Assembly (NCBI RefSeq): GCF_007860105.1
Contig: NZ_SJPU01000001.1
Location: forward strand, 1,656,118-1,720,117
Direction of reading: 5' to 3'
DNA from: Allorhodopirellula heiligendammensis
Lineage (GTDB): Bacteria > Planctomycetota > Planctomycetia > Pirellulales > Pirellulaceae
DNA length: 64,000 nucleotides
The notes beneath the pieces were generated by a model that was not told where the DNA came from, did no database searches, and worked only from the letters and a program-made list of their open reading frames with translations. The position numbers and the translations under genes were made by a program. This document shows positions 19,234 through 28,986 of this stretch, in pieces; the stretch's first letter is position 1; each line of letters begins with the position of its first letter.

Positions 19234-20667
19234 ATGATTACTCTCAATCCACTTCGCTGGGGCAAGCAGTACGAGTCCCTTGAGTTCAATGATGTTGTCC
19301 ATTTTGACACGGGACAGCCGATTGCTCGCGTTGGCACGGTGGGTGGCGGAATTGTTTCGAAAGATCTCACGAAAGCCCATCTCGCTCGGAAAGCCCTGCT
19401 CGAGGTACCAACGGACGAGCTGATTGCGATGAGCAAAAAAGCAGCTGAGCTGTTTGAGAACCAGACGCTGCGCGTGGGTGACTCCATGCAGAGCGTGGAT
19501 GACTTTGTGCATCAGCAATCCGCCAGCACAGGGTTGCCCGAGCACATGTGCCGCTCGAATATGGCAAAAAACAGTTTCGTGCTCAGCCGGATGGATGAGA
19601 TCCTGCAGTGCTTGACGCGTGGTTTGGACTTGTCCATCTTCTCCAAGGGTTACGGCGATGAAGGCCGTGGCGTCACGGTGAGCTATCAAGCCCAAACGCC
19701 AGTTCTCGGGGCGGTGCTACCGAACAACTCGCCAGGTGTTCATACCTTGTGGTTGCCCGCAATTGCGCTGCAGATCGGGCTGGCACTCAAGCCGGGATCG
19801 CAGGAGCCTTGGACGCCCTACCGCATGGTATCCGCGTTCATGGAGGCAGGCGTTCCTCCAGCCGCGTTTGGATTGTATCCGGGGGGACACGACGCGGGCG
19901 GGGCAATCATGGCCAAAACACCACGGAGCATGATCTTTGGCAGTGCTCAGACGCTCGCCCAGCACGCTGGAAATCCGCGGGTGCAAGCTCATGGACCTGG
20001 CTTTTCGAAAATCTTGCTGGGTGACGATATCGTTGATGATTGGGAAACGTATCTAGACGTGATGGTGGAGAGTGTGTTGAGCAATTCGGGCCGTAGCTGT
20101 ATCAACTGCTCGGGCATTTGGGCCAGTCGTCATACCCGCGAAATCGCCGCCGCGATCGCCGAGAAAATCGGCCCCATCGATGTTGTGCCGCCAACGGATC
20201 CCCAGGCTCAGCTCGCTGCCTTTACCGTCCCTGCGATGGCGACGGGCACGTGGGCGATGGTCGAGCAAGACCTCGCTGAGTCCGGCGTGACCAACATGAC
20301 CGCCGAATATGGCGAGAAACTGATCGAGCGTGACCACTGCGCGTATTTACGCCCGATGGTGGTGCATGCCGATTCCCATGAGCGAGCCGTCGCGGCGAAG
20401 GAATACATGTTCCCGTTTGTGAGTGTGGTCGAGTGTCCGCAGAATCAAATGCTGCGGAACATCGGGCCCACGCTCATCGGAACGGTGATCACATCAGACG
20501 AGGCATTGATCGAGGACGCTGGCCGCTGCGTCGAAATCGATCGATTGAACATCGGCCCGCTGGCGACCAATCGCATCAATTGGTTGCAGCCGCACGAAGG
20601 GAATATCATCGAGTTTTTGTTTCGGAATCGCGCCTACCAAATTGCCCCGATGCCAGTAGCACTGTAA
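19234..20667 (+). CDS. Aldehyde dehydrogenase family protein (possible acyl-CoA/acyl-protein reductase)
   Basis: A 477-residue protein with the ALDH fold: P-V-L-G-A-V-L-P-N-N-S-P-G-V-H in the cofactor region, L-K-P-G-S-Q-E-P-W-T-P-Y, and the nucleophile in N-S-G-R-S-C-I-N-C-S-G. The usual general-base Glu motif (E-L-G-G) ahead of the Cys is not obvious, as in acylating aldehyde dehydrogenases and LuxC-type reductases, which use thioesters. Its position 170 bp after the ligase-like gene supports a shared pathway. Substrate is unknown. Confidence 0.82.
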   Translation: MITLNPLRWGKQYESLEFNDVVHFDTGQPIARVGTVGGGIVSKDLTKAHLARKALLEVPTDELIAMSKKAAELFENQTLRVGDSMQSVDDFVHQQSASTGLPEHMCRSNMAKNSFVLSRMDEILQCLTRGLDLSIFSKGYGDEGRGVTVSYQAQTPVLGAVLPNNSPGVHTLWLPAIALQIGLALKPGSQEPWTPYRMVSAFMEAGVPPAAFGLYPGGHDAGGAIMAKTPRSMIFGSAQTLAQHAGNPRVQAHGPGFSKILLGDDIVDDWETYLDVMVESVLSNSGRSCINCSGIWASRHTREIAAAIAEKIGPIDVVPPTDPQAQLAAFTVPAMATGTWAMVEQDLAESGVTNMTAEYGEKLIERDHCAYLRPMVVHADSHERAVAAKEYMFPFVSVVECPQNQMLRNIGPTLIGTVITSDEALIEDAGRCVEIDRLNIGPLATNRINWLQPHEGNIIEFLFRNRAYQIAPMPVAL

Positions 20668-20736
20668 AGCACCGCCTTGTAGCCACCGTCTCCAGACGTT
20701 GGAGAACCACACATCCCTCCCACCCCATTTACCGCC

Positions 20737-22347
20737 GTGACTCAATTACGCCGACGCCCTGTTGTTCTCATTATTCGTGATGGATGGGGACAGAATCCGG
20801 ACCCGAAGTGGAACGACAGTAATGCTATCTATCTAGCAAAATGCCCCGTCGACGAGAAATTGACCGCAGAGTATCCATCTGTGTTGATCGCCACATCGGG
20901 CGAAGACGTGGGACTGCCCGATGGTGTGATGGGCAACAGCGAAGTTGGGCACCAGAACATTGGCGCCGGACGAATCGTTGACCAGGAAGTCATGCGGATC
21001 ACCCGTGCGATCCGTGACGAGTCGTTCTTCTCTAATCCGGTCATCCAAGGTGCTGTCGATCACGTCAAGAAATCAGGTGGTCGCCTTCATTTACTCGGGC
21101 TCATGTCTGATGGTCGTGTGCACAGCGATTTACAGCATGGTATGGCTATCATTGATCTAGCAAAACGAAACGGATTCAAAGGTGACCAACTGGCGATCCA
21201 TGCGATCACCGACGGACGAGATACCTCGCCTCACGGCGGCCTGAATTTTGTGCAGCAGATTGAGGACAAATGCGCGCAGGCTGGGGTCGGCGTCGTCGCC
21301 TCGGTGATCGGTCGATTCTATGCAATGGACCGTGACCTCCGCTGGGAACGTGTTCAGTCGGCCTACGATATGATGACCAAGGGTGCCGCCCACACCGCGA
21401 CTTCGGCCAGCCAGGCAATTCAAGACTATTACGATCATCCATCGGACTCGAATCGTACCGGAGACGAATTTGTCCTGGCCACGTCAATCGTTGCTCCGGG
21501 CCAATCGCCCGTTCTGGTCAGCCCGGGCGACGCGGTTATCTTCATGAACTATCGTGGCGACCGTACTCGAGAGATCACCAAAGCCTTCACCTATAGCGAT
21601 CCCGAATGGCAGAACATTCCTGGTGGCGGTTTTGATCGTGGTGCGAAAATAGATAATCTCTTTTTCGCAACGATGACCGGTTATGAAACCGGACTGCCCG
21701 TGGAAGTGATTTTTGAAAAGCGTGCCAAGATGCCGAATATTCTCGGCGATGTGGTTGCGACGGCAGGCCTGAAGCAGTTTCGCTGTGCAGAAACCGAAAA
21801 GTATCCGCACGTGACTTTTTTCTTCAACGATTACCGTGACGATCCATTTGCTGGTGAAGAGTGGGGAATGGCGCCCTCACCGCGCGACGTATCGACCTAC
21901 GATCAAGAGCCCGAGATGTCCGCAGAAGGTATCACAGAACAAGTTCTGGAGCACATTCAGGCCGGCGAGAATGATTTGTACATCGTCAACTTTGCCAACG
22001 GTGACATGGTGGGGCATACGGGCGTCTTGAACGCTGCGATTACCGCTGTCGAGAAGGTAGACGACTGCGTCGGGCGTATCGTTGAGGCAACCCTCGCCGC
22101 AGGCGGTAGCCTCGTCGTCACTGCGGACCACGGCAATTGCGAACAGATGATCGATCCAGTGACGGGGGGCCCCCACACCGCGCACACAACTTACACCGTG
22201 CCCCTGATCGTGGTCGATCCCGACGCTCGCGGGAAGTCACTGCGGGCAGGCGGGCGTCTGGCGGACATTGCACCAACTGTTCTCGCATTGATGGGGCTCG
22301 CCAAGCCTGCCGAGATGACTGGTGAGTCGTTGGTGGAGATCTCTTAA
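20737..22347 (+). CDS. gpmI: 2,3-bisphosphoglycerate-independent phosphoglycerate mutase
   Basis: This 536-residue alkaline-phosphatase-superfamily enzyme interconverts 3- and 2-phosphoglycerate in glycolysis, using two Mn ions and a phosphoserine intermediate. The catalytic serine lies in M-G-N-S-E-V-G-H-Q-N-I-G-A-G, with D-G-R-D-T-S-P-H-G-G in the mutase domain and T-A-D-H-G-N-C-E-Q-M as the C-terminal metal site. Start is GTG 20737, which places the metal-binding I-R-D-G-W-G correctly. Length is slightly above the usual 510. The gene lies 69 bp after the dehydrogenase gene. Confidence 0.95.
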   Translation: MTQLRRRPVVLIIRDGWGQNPDPKWNDSNAIYLAKCPVDEKLTAEYPSVLIATSGEDVGLPDGVMGNSEVGHQNIGAGRIVDQEVMRITRAIRDESFFSNPVIQGAVDHVKKSGGRLHLLGLMSDGRVHSDLQHGMAIIDLAKRNGFKGDQLAIHAITDGRDTSPHGGLNFVQQIEDKCAQAGVGVVASVIGRFYAMDRDLRWERVQSAYDMMTKGAAHTATSASQAIQDYYDHPSDSNRTGDEFVLATSIVAPGQSPVLVSPGDAVIFMNYRGDRTREITKAFTYSDPEWQNIPGGGFDRGAKIDNLFFATMTGYETGLPVEVIFEKRAKMPNILGDVVATAGLKQFRCAETEKYPHVTFFFNDYRDDPFAGEEWGMAPSPRDVSTYDQEPEMSAEGITEQVLEHIQAGENDLYIVNFANGDMVGHTGVLNAAITAVEKVDDCVGRIVEATLAAGGSLVVTADHGNCEQMIDPVTGGPHTAHTTYTVPLIVVDPDARGKSLRAGGRLADIAPTVLALMGLAKPAEMTGESLVEIS

Positions 22348-22586
22348 CTAGCTCAAATGATGCCGTGTGACCGGTTGATGCAGTGCGCTGACAAGTGCCG
22401 GGCTCGCCATGCGACGGCTCAAGGGTGAGTTTCACAGCGATTGCCAGGCACCCGGACGCAGTTATTTTTAAAAATCGAGTTTAACGGTTAGATAAAGTTT
22501 GGCGATGCTGTCGGTGTTGCGACGATAAGTGAGTGGGATGAGGGTCTACCTTCACGTCACTTGTTTGATTCGTCGAACTGATTTCA

Positions 22587-23957
22587 ATGCATAACATTGC
22601 CAATTCTCAGCAGACCACCACGCCAGCGATGTTCCGTATGGCCGTGGTGCTCATGTGCCAGTTTCCGTTTGCGGTTCAGGCTGTCCGAGCGGATGGCCCC
22701 ATGACACGTGCCCAAGCGATGCAGACAAACGAGGTCGTGCATTGGCGACCGGTGAGGGCCGAGGAATGTGCCTCGCTGCCTCCCCAAGGCTCCTACGAGG
22801 AGTTTGAGGAACCGTATGAGCCTCTACCGAACCTCGGTTCGTTCAGCCCTGGGGCGTGCGACCAATATGGTGCGTGCGACGGGTTCGATTCGTGTCCGCC
22901 ACGTCACCTGCCCGGCAACTTTTGGATTCGCGCTGAATACTTGCATTGGTCACTCGACGCGATCGACCTGCCCGCTCTCGTCACAACCAGCCCCGCGGGC
23001 ACCCTGCCCCAAAACACGGGCGTGCTCGGCCAGCCCGGGACGGCAGTGTTGTTCGGCGGCACATCCTATGGCGACTCCTTCCGCTCGGGTGCGCGGGTTA
23101 CCGTGGGCTGGCAAGACGACGCCTGCGGCAACGGTTGGCAAGCAAGTGCAATGGGGGTTTTTAACGACGATACATCCTTTTTCAGCAGTGCCGGACTGCT
23201 GGCACGTCCCGTCTTTGATACGGGGACCGCGTCCGAAGCGTCAATGATTGTCGCTCACCCGGACTATCTGACTGGATCGGTTTCGGCGACGGTTGGAAAC
23301 CAATTGCAGATGTACGATATCAATCGGCGGTTGAGTATGTCGTCATCGCAGTGCCAAACAGTCGATTTCTTGGTCGGGTACCGCTATGGTCAACTCGACG
23401 AGACGTTGGGGGTGAGTCAGTCATCGGTATACACCGAACCTCAGGGGCAAATCATCTCGGGGACGACAGTGAACCTGTACGATCATTTCTCCGCCGAGAA
23501 TCGCTTCAACGGTGCGCAATTCGGATTCCAATTTCAACAACACTCGGCTTCAACGACGTTGTCGCTGATCGCCAAAGTGGGTTTGGGCGTCAACCAGGCC
23601 AAAGCTACCATTGACGGTGCCACCGTGACCACCGTTCCCGGCGGCGGTTCAGCTACGTTCGATGGCGGATTGCTCGCTCAGAGCACGAACATTGGTGTCT
23701 ACGAGGAATCCAAATTCGCGGTCTTGCCTGAGGTGGGGGTGAATCTGCATACTCGCATGGACGAGCATCTCGAGGTGTTTGTCGGATACAGCCTGCTGTA
23801 CTGGTCCGACGCTGTTCGGGTGAGCAGCCAAGTTAATCGTAAAGTGTCTCAGTTCCCGCCGGAACCAATTACGGGCACCGCTGACCCTGCCTACCAGTTC
23901 CAAACCGACAGTTTTTTCGCTCACGGTTTGAACGTCGGCGGCACGATCACGTTCTAG
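22587..23957 (+). CDS. BBP7-type outer membrane beta-barrel protein
   Basis: A 456-residue exported protein. A hydrophobic leader (M-A-V-V-L-M-C-Q-F-P-F-A-V-Q-A-V-R-A-D) is followed by an acidic Pro/Glu region, then F-W-I-R-A-E-Y-L-H-W-S, the recognisable start of the planctomycete barrel family BBP7 (putative beta barrel porin 7). Alternating amphipathic strands run to the end, and the last residues G-T-I-T-F fit a barrel-closing strand with terminal Phe. It is probably a surface porin; substrate is unknown. Confidence 0.85.
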   Translation: MHNIANSQQTTTPAMFRMAVVLMCQFPFAVQAVRADGPMTRAQAMQTNEVVHWRPVRAEECASLPPQGSYEEFEEPYEPLPNLGSFSPGACDQYGACDGFDSCPPRHLPGNFWIRAEYLHWSLDAIDLPALVTTSPAGTLPQNTGVLGQPGTAVLFGGTSYGDSFRSGARVTVGWQDDACGNGWQASAMGVFNDDTSFFSSAGLLARPVFDTGTASEASMIVAHPDYLTGSVSATVGNQLQMYDINRRLSMSSSQCQTVDFLVGYRYGQLDETLGVSQSSVYTEPQGQIISGTTVNLYDHFSAENRFNGAQFGFQFQQHSASTTLSLIAKVGLGVNQAKATIDGATVTTVPGGGSATFDGGLLAQSTNIGVYEESKFAVLPEVGVNLHTRMDEHLEVFVGYSLLYWSDAVRVSSQVNRKVSQFPPEPITGTADPAYQFQTDSFFAHGLNVGGTITF

Positions 23958-24174
23958 CGTTAGCGACCGAGGACGCGAGCGGCACCCCCCGACCACGTGA
24001 TGCATTCTTGGGTTATCCAGTGACGCCGACCTCGCTGCCACGAACGACTTTGTCGATTGCAACGGCTGGGCCTCTGGATGCTACCGAATTGCCGTGACGT
24101 CCGGAGTTATTGCAAGGAACGAATCAATTGGAGGACGATGAGGTGGACTGACTCGCATAACAGGAACCACCTGA

Positions 24175-26082
24175 ATGACTCTGATTACTCGTGCAATTCG
24201 ACCGTATCGAACCCACCGCCGCTGGATTCTGGCAGGCTGGATTGCCATGGCAAGCGTTGGGGCGGCCCACGCTGCGGACATTGAAGTGACGTCAATCGAC
24301 GATTCTGGTCCAGGAACGTTACGTGAAGCGCTGACCAACGCAGCGGACGGTGACCGGGTCGTTTTTAACATTCCAGGTGGAGTCGCATCAACAATTACGT
24401 TGGCAAGCGATTTACCGGACGTCACTAGCAATATTACGTTCTCCAACCCAGGTCCTGCGATCGCGATCGATCGCAACGGGAGCGGGCCATTAACGTTTGC
24501 AGATTCGATTGTAGATCCGACGGGGCTGAAGTTTGATCCGGTCCGAGGGTCCTACGATATCTCTGCGACTACCGCATCGCGAATCTTTGGCGATGACGTC
24601 GTCATCGGCAATGTGCAGTCGACAGGAACAATTGCACCGGGCGCAAATGCGACGTCCGGCTCGATTGGAACGCTCACCATTGAAGGCAATTTAAACGCGA
24701 GCGACGCCACATTCGAATTTGACATCACGGGAAATGATCCTGCACAAAACGATATTGTTATCGTCGATGGGAGGGCAAATATTTCCAATGCGACGCTGCA
24801 ACCGCGATTCAGTGGCTCGGACTATCAGGTTGGAAACTCGCTTACTGTTCTGCGTTCAGCTGGTCCCCTAATCGGAGGGGTCTCGTCCACCGGACCGTTC
24901 CAGCTGCCGAACAATCCATTCTTGGAAGCAATGGCCGACCAGAATGCAAACGACGTCTTTTTGAACATTGTGGACAACGGAGAAGACTTCGCTGACGTCG
25001 TCACGGGGTGCAATTCGGCTGCTGCGGCAACAGCGTTTGACGAAGTCCGAATGGGAGGTTCCCCACCCCTTAGTATTGAGGAACTTCGAAACGGTTCAAC
25101 TCTACAAGTGACTACTGCTGTCAATCAGCTCTCAGGTGCCATTTATGCCAATCTGCTCGACGCGGAGATTGAGCATATGCAGATGAACGTGGGTTCGGTC
25201 CGAGACCGGATCGTCATGCAGCTCGATCATCCCGTTGATCTCGACGTCTGTCAAACTTGGGCGCGGGGGTACGGGATCGATGGGGAAGTTGGTGTCGATG
25301 ATTGCATGACGGAGGGGTATCACCAGCAGACCGGAGGTCTTGAGCTTGGCGTCGCTCGCGTGAACGCGAGCGGGTTCGCCGTGCATGGTTTTACGCACCT
25401 CGCTAACTCCACATTGGATAATGGTGACGCGGGACAGAACGCGGATATCGGCTCATACCGCGGGGGCGGTGCGATTCAATACGTTGGCGATTTCGCGTAT
25501 ATCGTCGGCATGGCAGGAGGTGGCGGACAGTCGTATGACGTTCATCGGTCGCTGTCTGCAGTTCCTGATGCGACGTTCGTTGAAAGTTCGTTCAGCGGGC
25601 TGTCTCGGTATGGCTACCTGGAGATAGGGAAGGCATTCGGCGGCGGAAGGGTGCTTTGGCTGCCCCATGTTGGATTGCAAAGTCTGTACTCCGATTTCAA
25701 CACGACGCGAGAGTCAGGCGACGCGGACTTTGGCTTAAACGTCACCGGGAGCGACCGAGATTCATTGCGATCACTGATTGGGATCGACGTTCAGAACACG
25801 GGTCCCACGGAGTTGGGCCCAGCCACGACGCGTCTTCGATTAGGATGGTTCCATGAGTACTTGGACGATACGACTACTCTCGCCAACCAATTTCAAAATG
25901 CAGGCGCCCTTACTCCTTTTGACTCACGCAGTGTCGATGCAGGACGCGACTGGGCTGCCGTGGGTGTGCAGTTGGACTGGGGGATGATTTGGGGTGGCCG
26001 GCTCACGGGCGGGTACCAAGGATTCTATAACTCCGATACCACATTTCATCTGGGATCCATCGGATCGATGTGGATGTTTTGA
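24175..26082 (+). CDS. Autotransporter-like surface protein
   Basis: A 635-residue exported protein. After a leader (W-I-A-M-A-S-V-G-A-A-H-A-A-D) the start of the passenger shows I-D-D-S-G-P-G-T-L-R-E-A, typical of right-handed beta-helix surface proteins. The C-terminal 270 residues (from about 25250) look like an autotransporter beta-domain of aromatic- and Gly-rich strands ending W-M-F. It is a modest-size member, possibly a self-transported adhesin. It follows the BBP7 porin gene by 217 bp, suggesting an outer-membrane gene pair. Confidence 0.75.
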   Translation: MTLITRAIRPYRTHRRWILAGWIAMASVGAAHAADIEVTSIDDSGPGTLREALTNAADGDRVVFNIPGGVASTITLASDLPDVTSNITFSNPGPAIAIDRNGSGPLTFADSIVDPTGLKFDPVRGSYDISATTASRIFGDDVVIGNVQSTGTIAPGANATSGSIGTLTIEGNLNASDATFEFDITGNDPAQNDIVIVDGRANISNATLQPRFSGSDYQVGNSLTVLRSAGPLIGGVSSTGPFQLPNNPFLEAMADQNANDVFLNIVDNGEDFADVVTGCNSAAAATAFDEVRMGGSPPLSIEELRNGSTLQVTTAVNQLSGAIYANLLDAEIEHMQMNVGSVRDRIVMQLDHPVDLDVCQTWARGYGIDGEVGVDDCMTEGYHQQTGGLELGVARVNASGFAVHGFTHLANSTLDNGDAGQNADIGSYRGGGAIQYVGDFAYIVGMAGGGGQSYDVHRSLSAVPDATFVESSFSGLSRYGYLEIGKAFGGGRVLWLPHVGLQSLYSDFNTTRESGDADFGLNVTGSDRDSLRSLIGIDVQNTGPTELGPATTRLRLGWFHEYLDDTTTLANQFQNAGALTPFDSRSVDAGRDWAAVGVQLDWGMIWGGRLTGGYQGFYNSDTTFHLGSIGSMWMF

Positions 26083-26167
26083 AAGGACGCGTTGACCCGA
26101 GAAATCAACCGCCCGTTGACCACTTCCGCTCCCAGGCTCACCGCCTCCGATGACCCTGAACGGCTTC

Positions 26168-26497
26168 CTAATTGGACGTGGGGCTGATGTCGAGTTTGCA
26201 GCATCCGAAGTCGAGCGAGCCGATTTTTCTGGTGTTGCTAGCTTGCTTGTGGAAATCGCTACTGAGCGAATAGTAGATGTACTTTCCTTCTCGCTGCGTC
26301 GATACGAGACCGGCGCGGAAGAGTACACGCAGGTGATGGGAAACGGTTCCTATTTCCTGTTCGAGTGAGCAGGCCAAGTCCGAAACACTCAACGGTCCAG
26401 TCTGGAGTGCCTTCACGATCTGCAGCCGTAATGGCTCCGCCAATGCTTTGAAGTACGCGGCGCAGCGAATTTCGTCTGAATCGTCGGCATGGTTCAT
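26168..26497 (-). CDS. ArsR/SmtB-type winged-helix transcription regulator
   Basis: A 109-residue regulator with helix-turn-helix (L-S-V-S-D-L-A-C-S-L-E-Q-E-I-G-T-V-S-H-H-L-R-V-L) and wing (R-E-G-K-Y-I-Y-Y-S-L). Family members bind an operator as dimers and release it on metal or other signals. The ELCVCD metal site is replaced by S-V-S-D-L-A-C-S; a lone Cys-Cys (F-G-C-C-K-L) is in the C-terminal tail, so metal sensing is possible but unproven. No obvious target gene is adjacent. Confidence 0.88.
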   Translation of the reverse strand: MNHADDSDEIRCAAYFKALAEPLRLQIVKALQTGPLSVSDLACSLEQEIGTVSHHLRVLFRAGLVSTQREGKYIYYSLSSDFHKQASNTRKIGSLDFGCCKLDISPTSN

Positions 26498-26666
26498 CGC
26501 GTCAGTCTAGCGTTGTCAACGGGCGCCGCAAAGTCGCTGGTCGATTCGTAGCGGCACAGCCATTTCGCCGCACGGGTGCAAGGCACGATCTCTCGCCCTG
26601 CACGAGATCACAGGCCGTTCCCGACGTCACTGCGAAAACCACATGTCGTCGACGCAGCGACCAGCC

Positions 26667-27476
26667 TTAGTGGTGCCAGGTTGCACGCACGTTGAGGCGA
26701 CGTTTCGTCGTGGACTGCGAATCAAACATGTGTCGATAGACATCATCGACGGCTTGGGGAGTCATCGGGCTTTGCAATTCTACCTGTGGGACCGTGGCGG
26801 GGGCATACTGTACTTGCGGTCCTTGCCACGAGGTATCCTCGCCTTCTTCGTCGGCCCGTGACGAGGCTAGAACGGCATTGCAGTTTTCTTCGTCGGTGAC
26901 GCTGTCGGCCAAGAATGAACCTCGAATGCGGCGTGGTTGCGTATCGACTTGGGGCCGACCGCTTGTTTCGATTCGTCCGTCGCTCGCATCCAGGCCAACG
27001 ATGGGCTCTTGCGTGAGCGAAATATGTCCCTCATTGAGTCGCACCTTCTGGACATCGATCGCGATCGGTTCACCCAGCGAGCTACCGGGGTTGGGTGTGA
27101 AATCGATATCGATCAATTTGCCGTCGCCTGTCGCGACTGGAGTCGCCGAGAATACAAAAGCCACAATCGTTCCAGCTTCCTGATTCACATTCGCAATCAC
27201 CGCCGCGCGGCCACCCCAGACGTCTCCGCTGCGGATCCGTGACGCATCTGTGGTGACTTCGGAGGGATCGAATTGAATCCGTACTTCGGCTGCCCGCATT
27301 CCATCAGCGCCGGTGACTTCGATGGGCGTGGATACCTCTGCCGCGATGGTCTGGCCGTCGCTGCCCGAGCCGCCCGACGACAAATCGGGCAGCATCGCAC
27401 TCGCCATCGAAACGCTAGCCATGACGCGTCTTGATTCGAGACACTGTACCGTTAAACGAGAGGTTCGCTTTGCCAT
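26667..27476 (-). CDS. Secreted cohesin-domain protein with planctomycete L-E-x-R N-terminus
   Basis: A 269-residue protein with N-terminus L-T-V-Q-C-L-E-S-R-R-V-M-A, a variant of the LEPR-XLL-type motif of planctomycete secreted proteins. A cohesin-like beta-sandwich follows (A-A-E-V-R-I-Q-F-D-P-S-E-V to V-G-L-D-A-S-D-G-R-I). The last 80 residues are low-complexity and Gln/Pro-rich. Its close relative is the next gene on the same strand. It probably takes part in extracellular assembly by cohesin-dockerin pairing, as inferred from the dockerin-like module of the 29557 gene. Confidence 0.7.
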   Translation of the reverse strand: MAKRTSRLTVQCLESRRVMASVSMASAMLPDLSSGGSGSDGQTIAAEVSTPIEVTGADGMRAAEVRIQFDPSEVTTDASRIRSGDVWGGRAAVIANVNQEAGTIVAFVFSATPVATGDGKLIDIDFTPNPGSSLGEPIAIDVQKVRLNEGHISLTQEPIVGLDASDGRIETSGRPQVDTQPRRIRGSFLADSVTDEENCNAVLASSRADEEGEDTSWQGPQVQYAPATVPQVELQSPMTPQAVDDVYRHMFDSQSTTKRRLNVRATWHH

Positions 27477-27828
27477 CCTTGGCCCGCTAGAAAAGTAGGA
27501 AGAGAGCTGACGAAGAGCCAGCCACCTTGCTGAACCCCAGACGTCAATCGAGCGTGTCGATGCTCAGAACTACTCAACGCCGTTCGCAGAAGGCAATTGC
27601 AATTACGAGATGATTCGGGTTTCACGCCGGTTTCATCACCTCGTAAGGCGAGCCCGCAGCGGCAAGGTCCTCCCTCCGAACGCCACGTGGAAGGATTGAC
27701 ATGGCACGCCTGGCAACCGCAGGGAGGCCGCTGATCGCCAGGGACTTCAGCCCAGCTGAGCCGAATCCCGCCCGCTGTAGCCGGCGTTTGAGACGTCAGC
27801 ATGCATCTCGTCTTAACAAATCATCGTG
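27477..27828. other. Intergenic stretch between two minus-strand cohesin genes
   Basis: About 350 bp without a convincing gene. A minus-strand frame of 116 residues covers part of it (27452-27802) but has unnatural composition and overlaps the start of the 26667-27476 gene. I saw no strong terminator or RNA gene. Confidence 0.5.
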
Positions 27829-28986
27829 TTACCAAATCAGCATAGAAGCTAGTGCTTGATCTCGTGCCACCGCGTCATCATCTGTCTTCCGCTGGCCAGA
27901 TTCGACGTTCACGGGCACTACCTGGGACTGGCTCGACAGGAGCCTAGCGGTAACTGGCGACAGTTCCAGCTCGGGAAGGGGTTCCCCAGCGGGCGCGGCT
28001 TGCGATTGATCCGATGCGGTCTGGGTAGACGAGGATTGATCGGTATTGCTGGCAACTGCGGGCGTGTTGGTGGTGGTGTCTGTAGCAGCCGCATCGGTGT
28101 TGATTTGCAAAATCGTGTCTGTCCATGCAGTCGATCCGACGGGCTGGACCACGGTAGTATGCAGTCGGTTGTAGACGTACTGTGGCAACAGCCCGAGTTC
28201 GCGAAAATTCTGGTCCGCGATCGTTTGGTCGACGACGATCGTCACCGACAGTTCATTGACGCCACCTTCGAGATAGGCGATCGGTTGCGATTCTTCAATC
28301 CGATAGGTGGCCGGGCTCAAGTCGGCAAAATCATAGCGTCCAGTGGCATCGGTGGTCGTCTGCAGGGTTTCCCCTGTCGCCACATTGGTCAGCGTGATCA
28401 CGACGCCAGGAATGCCTTCGACGAGTTCGGGTGTGTTATTGGTGTTGGTATCGGCGTAAACGAAACCACCAATGCTCTCGTTTCCTGAGTTTCCCGTTAC
28501 GGTTATCAGTCCATCGGTAGCGTCACTGCCCGGGACAGGCGTTGGCGTGACCGGGATCTGGCCTTCGTTGAGGCTTACTTCGGTTAAATCGAGGACTGTG
28601 GTGTCACCGACCGTGGCTGTCCCAGCAATCGAAAACGGCAAGATCACGAGGCTGCCGCTGCCGGTGGGTAGTGCGGCCGATGCAGCAATGAAGATCGTGA
28701 CGGTGCCTGCGGCGTCGTCAACACTTGCGGTAACTTGCGTGTCCAGACCTGTCCACACGGAACCGGCCGTGATCGCATCAGGGTCGAGATCGAGTAGATC
28801 CGTGTCGTAGCTGAGTCGGATTTCGGCCCCTCGCACTGCGGCCGCATCATCGATGTTCACAGGTACAGATACCAGTGCCGATACATCCCCTGTCAGATCA
28901 TCAGGAATGTCGACAGCGGCGAGCAAACGCCGAGATTCGAGCGGCTGGACTGTGAGTGAGCGAGAGCGTTTTTTCTTCATGTGCAT
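27829..28986 (-). CDS. Secreted protein: cohesin domain plus SdrD B-like domain
   Basis: About 385 residues with N-terminus L-T-V-Q-P-L-E-S-R-R-L-L-A-A. A cohesin-type module (G-A-E-I-R-L-S-Y-D-T-D-L-L-D-L-D to P-G-S-D-A-T-D-G-L) is followed by an SdrD B-type/CNA-like fold (I-G-G-F-V-Y-A-D-T-N-T-N to D-A-T-G-R-Y-D-F-A-D-L-S-P-A-T-Y-R-I), then a Thr/Ser/Gln-rich tail. The frame extends to a TTG at 29010; ATG 28986 or 28980 is the likelier start. It is a paralogue of the 26667 gene, probably from duplication. Confidence 0.75.
   Translation of the reverse strand: MHMKKKRSRSLTVQPLESRRLLAAVDIPDDLTGDVSALVSVPVNIDDAAAVRGAEIRLSYDTDLLDLDPDAITAGSVWTGLDTQVTASVDDAAGTVTIFIAASAALPTGSGSLVILPFSIAGTATVGDTTVLDLTEVSLNEGQIPVTPTPVPGSDATDGLITVTGNSGNESIGGFVYADTNTNNTPELVEGIPGVVITLTNVATGETLQTTTDATGRYDFADLSPATYRIEESQPIAYLEGGVNELSVTIVVDQTIADQNFRELGLLPQYVYNRLHTTVVQPVGSTAWTDTILQINTDAAATDTTTNTPAVASNTDQSSSTQTASDQSQAAPAGEPLPELELSPVTARLLSSQSQVVPVNVESGQRKTDDDAVARDQALASMLIW

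Noticed and set aside
27452-27802. 116-residue minus-strand frame
   Set aside because: It overlaps the start of the 26667-27476 gene and has unnatural composition, with no known domain.
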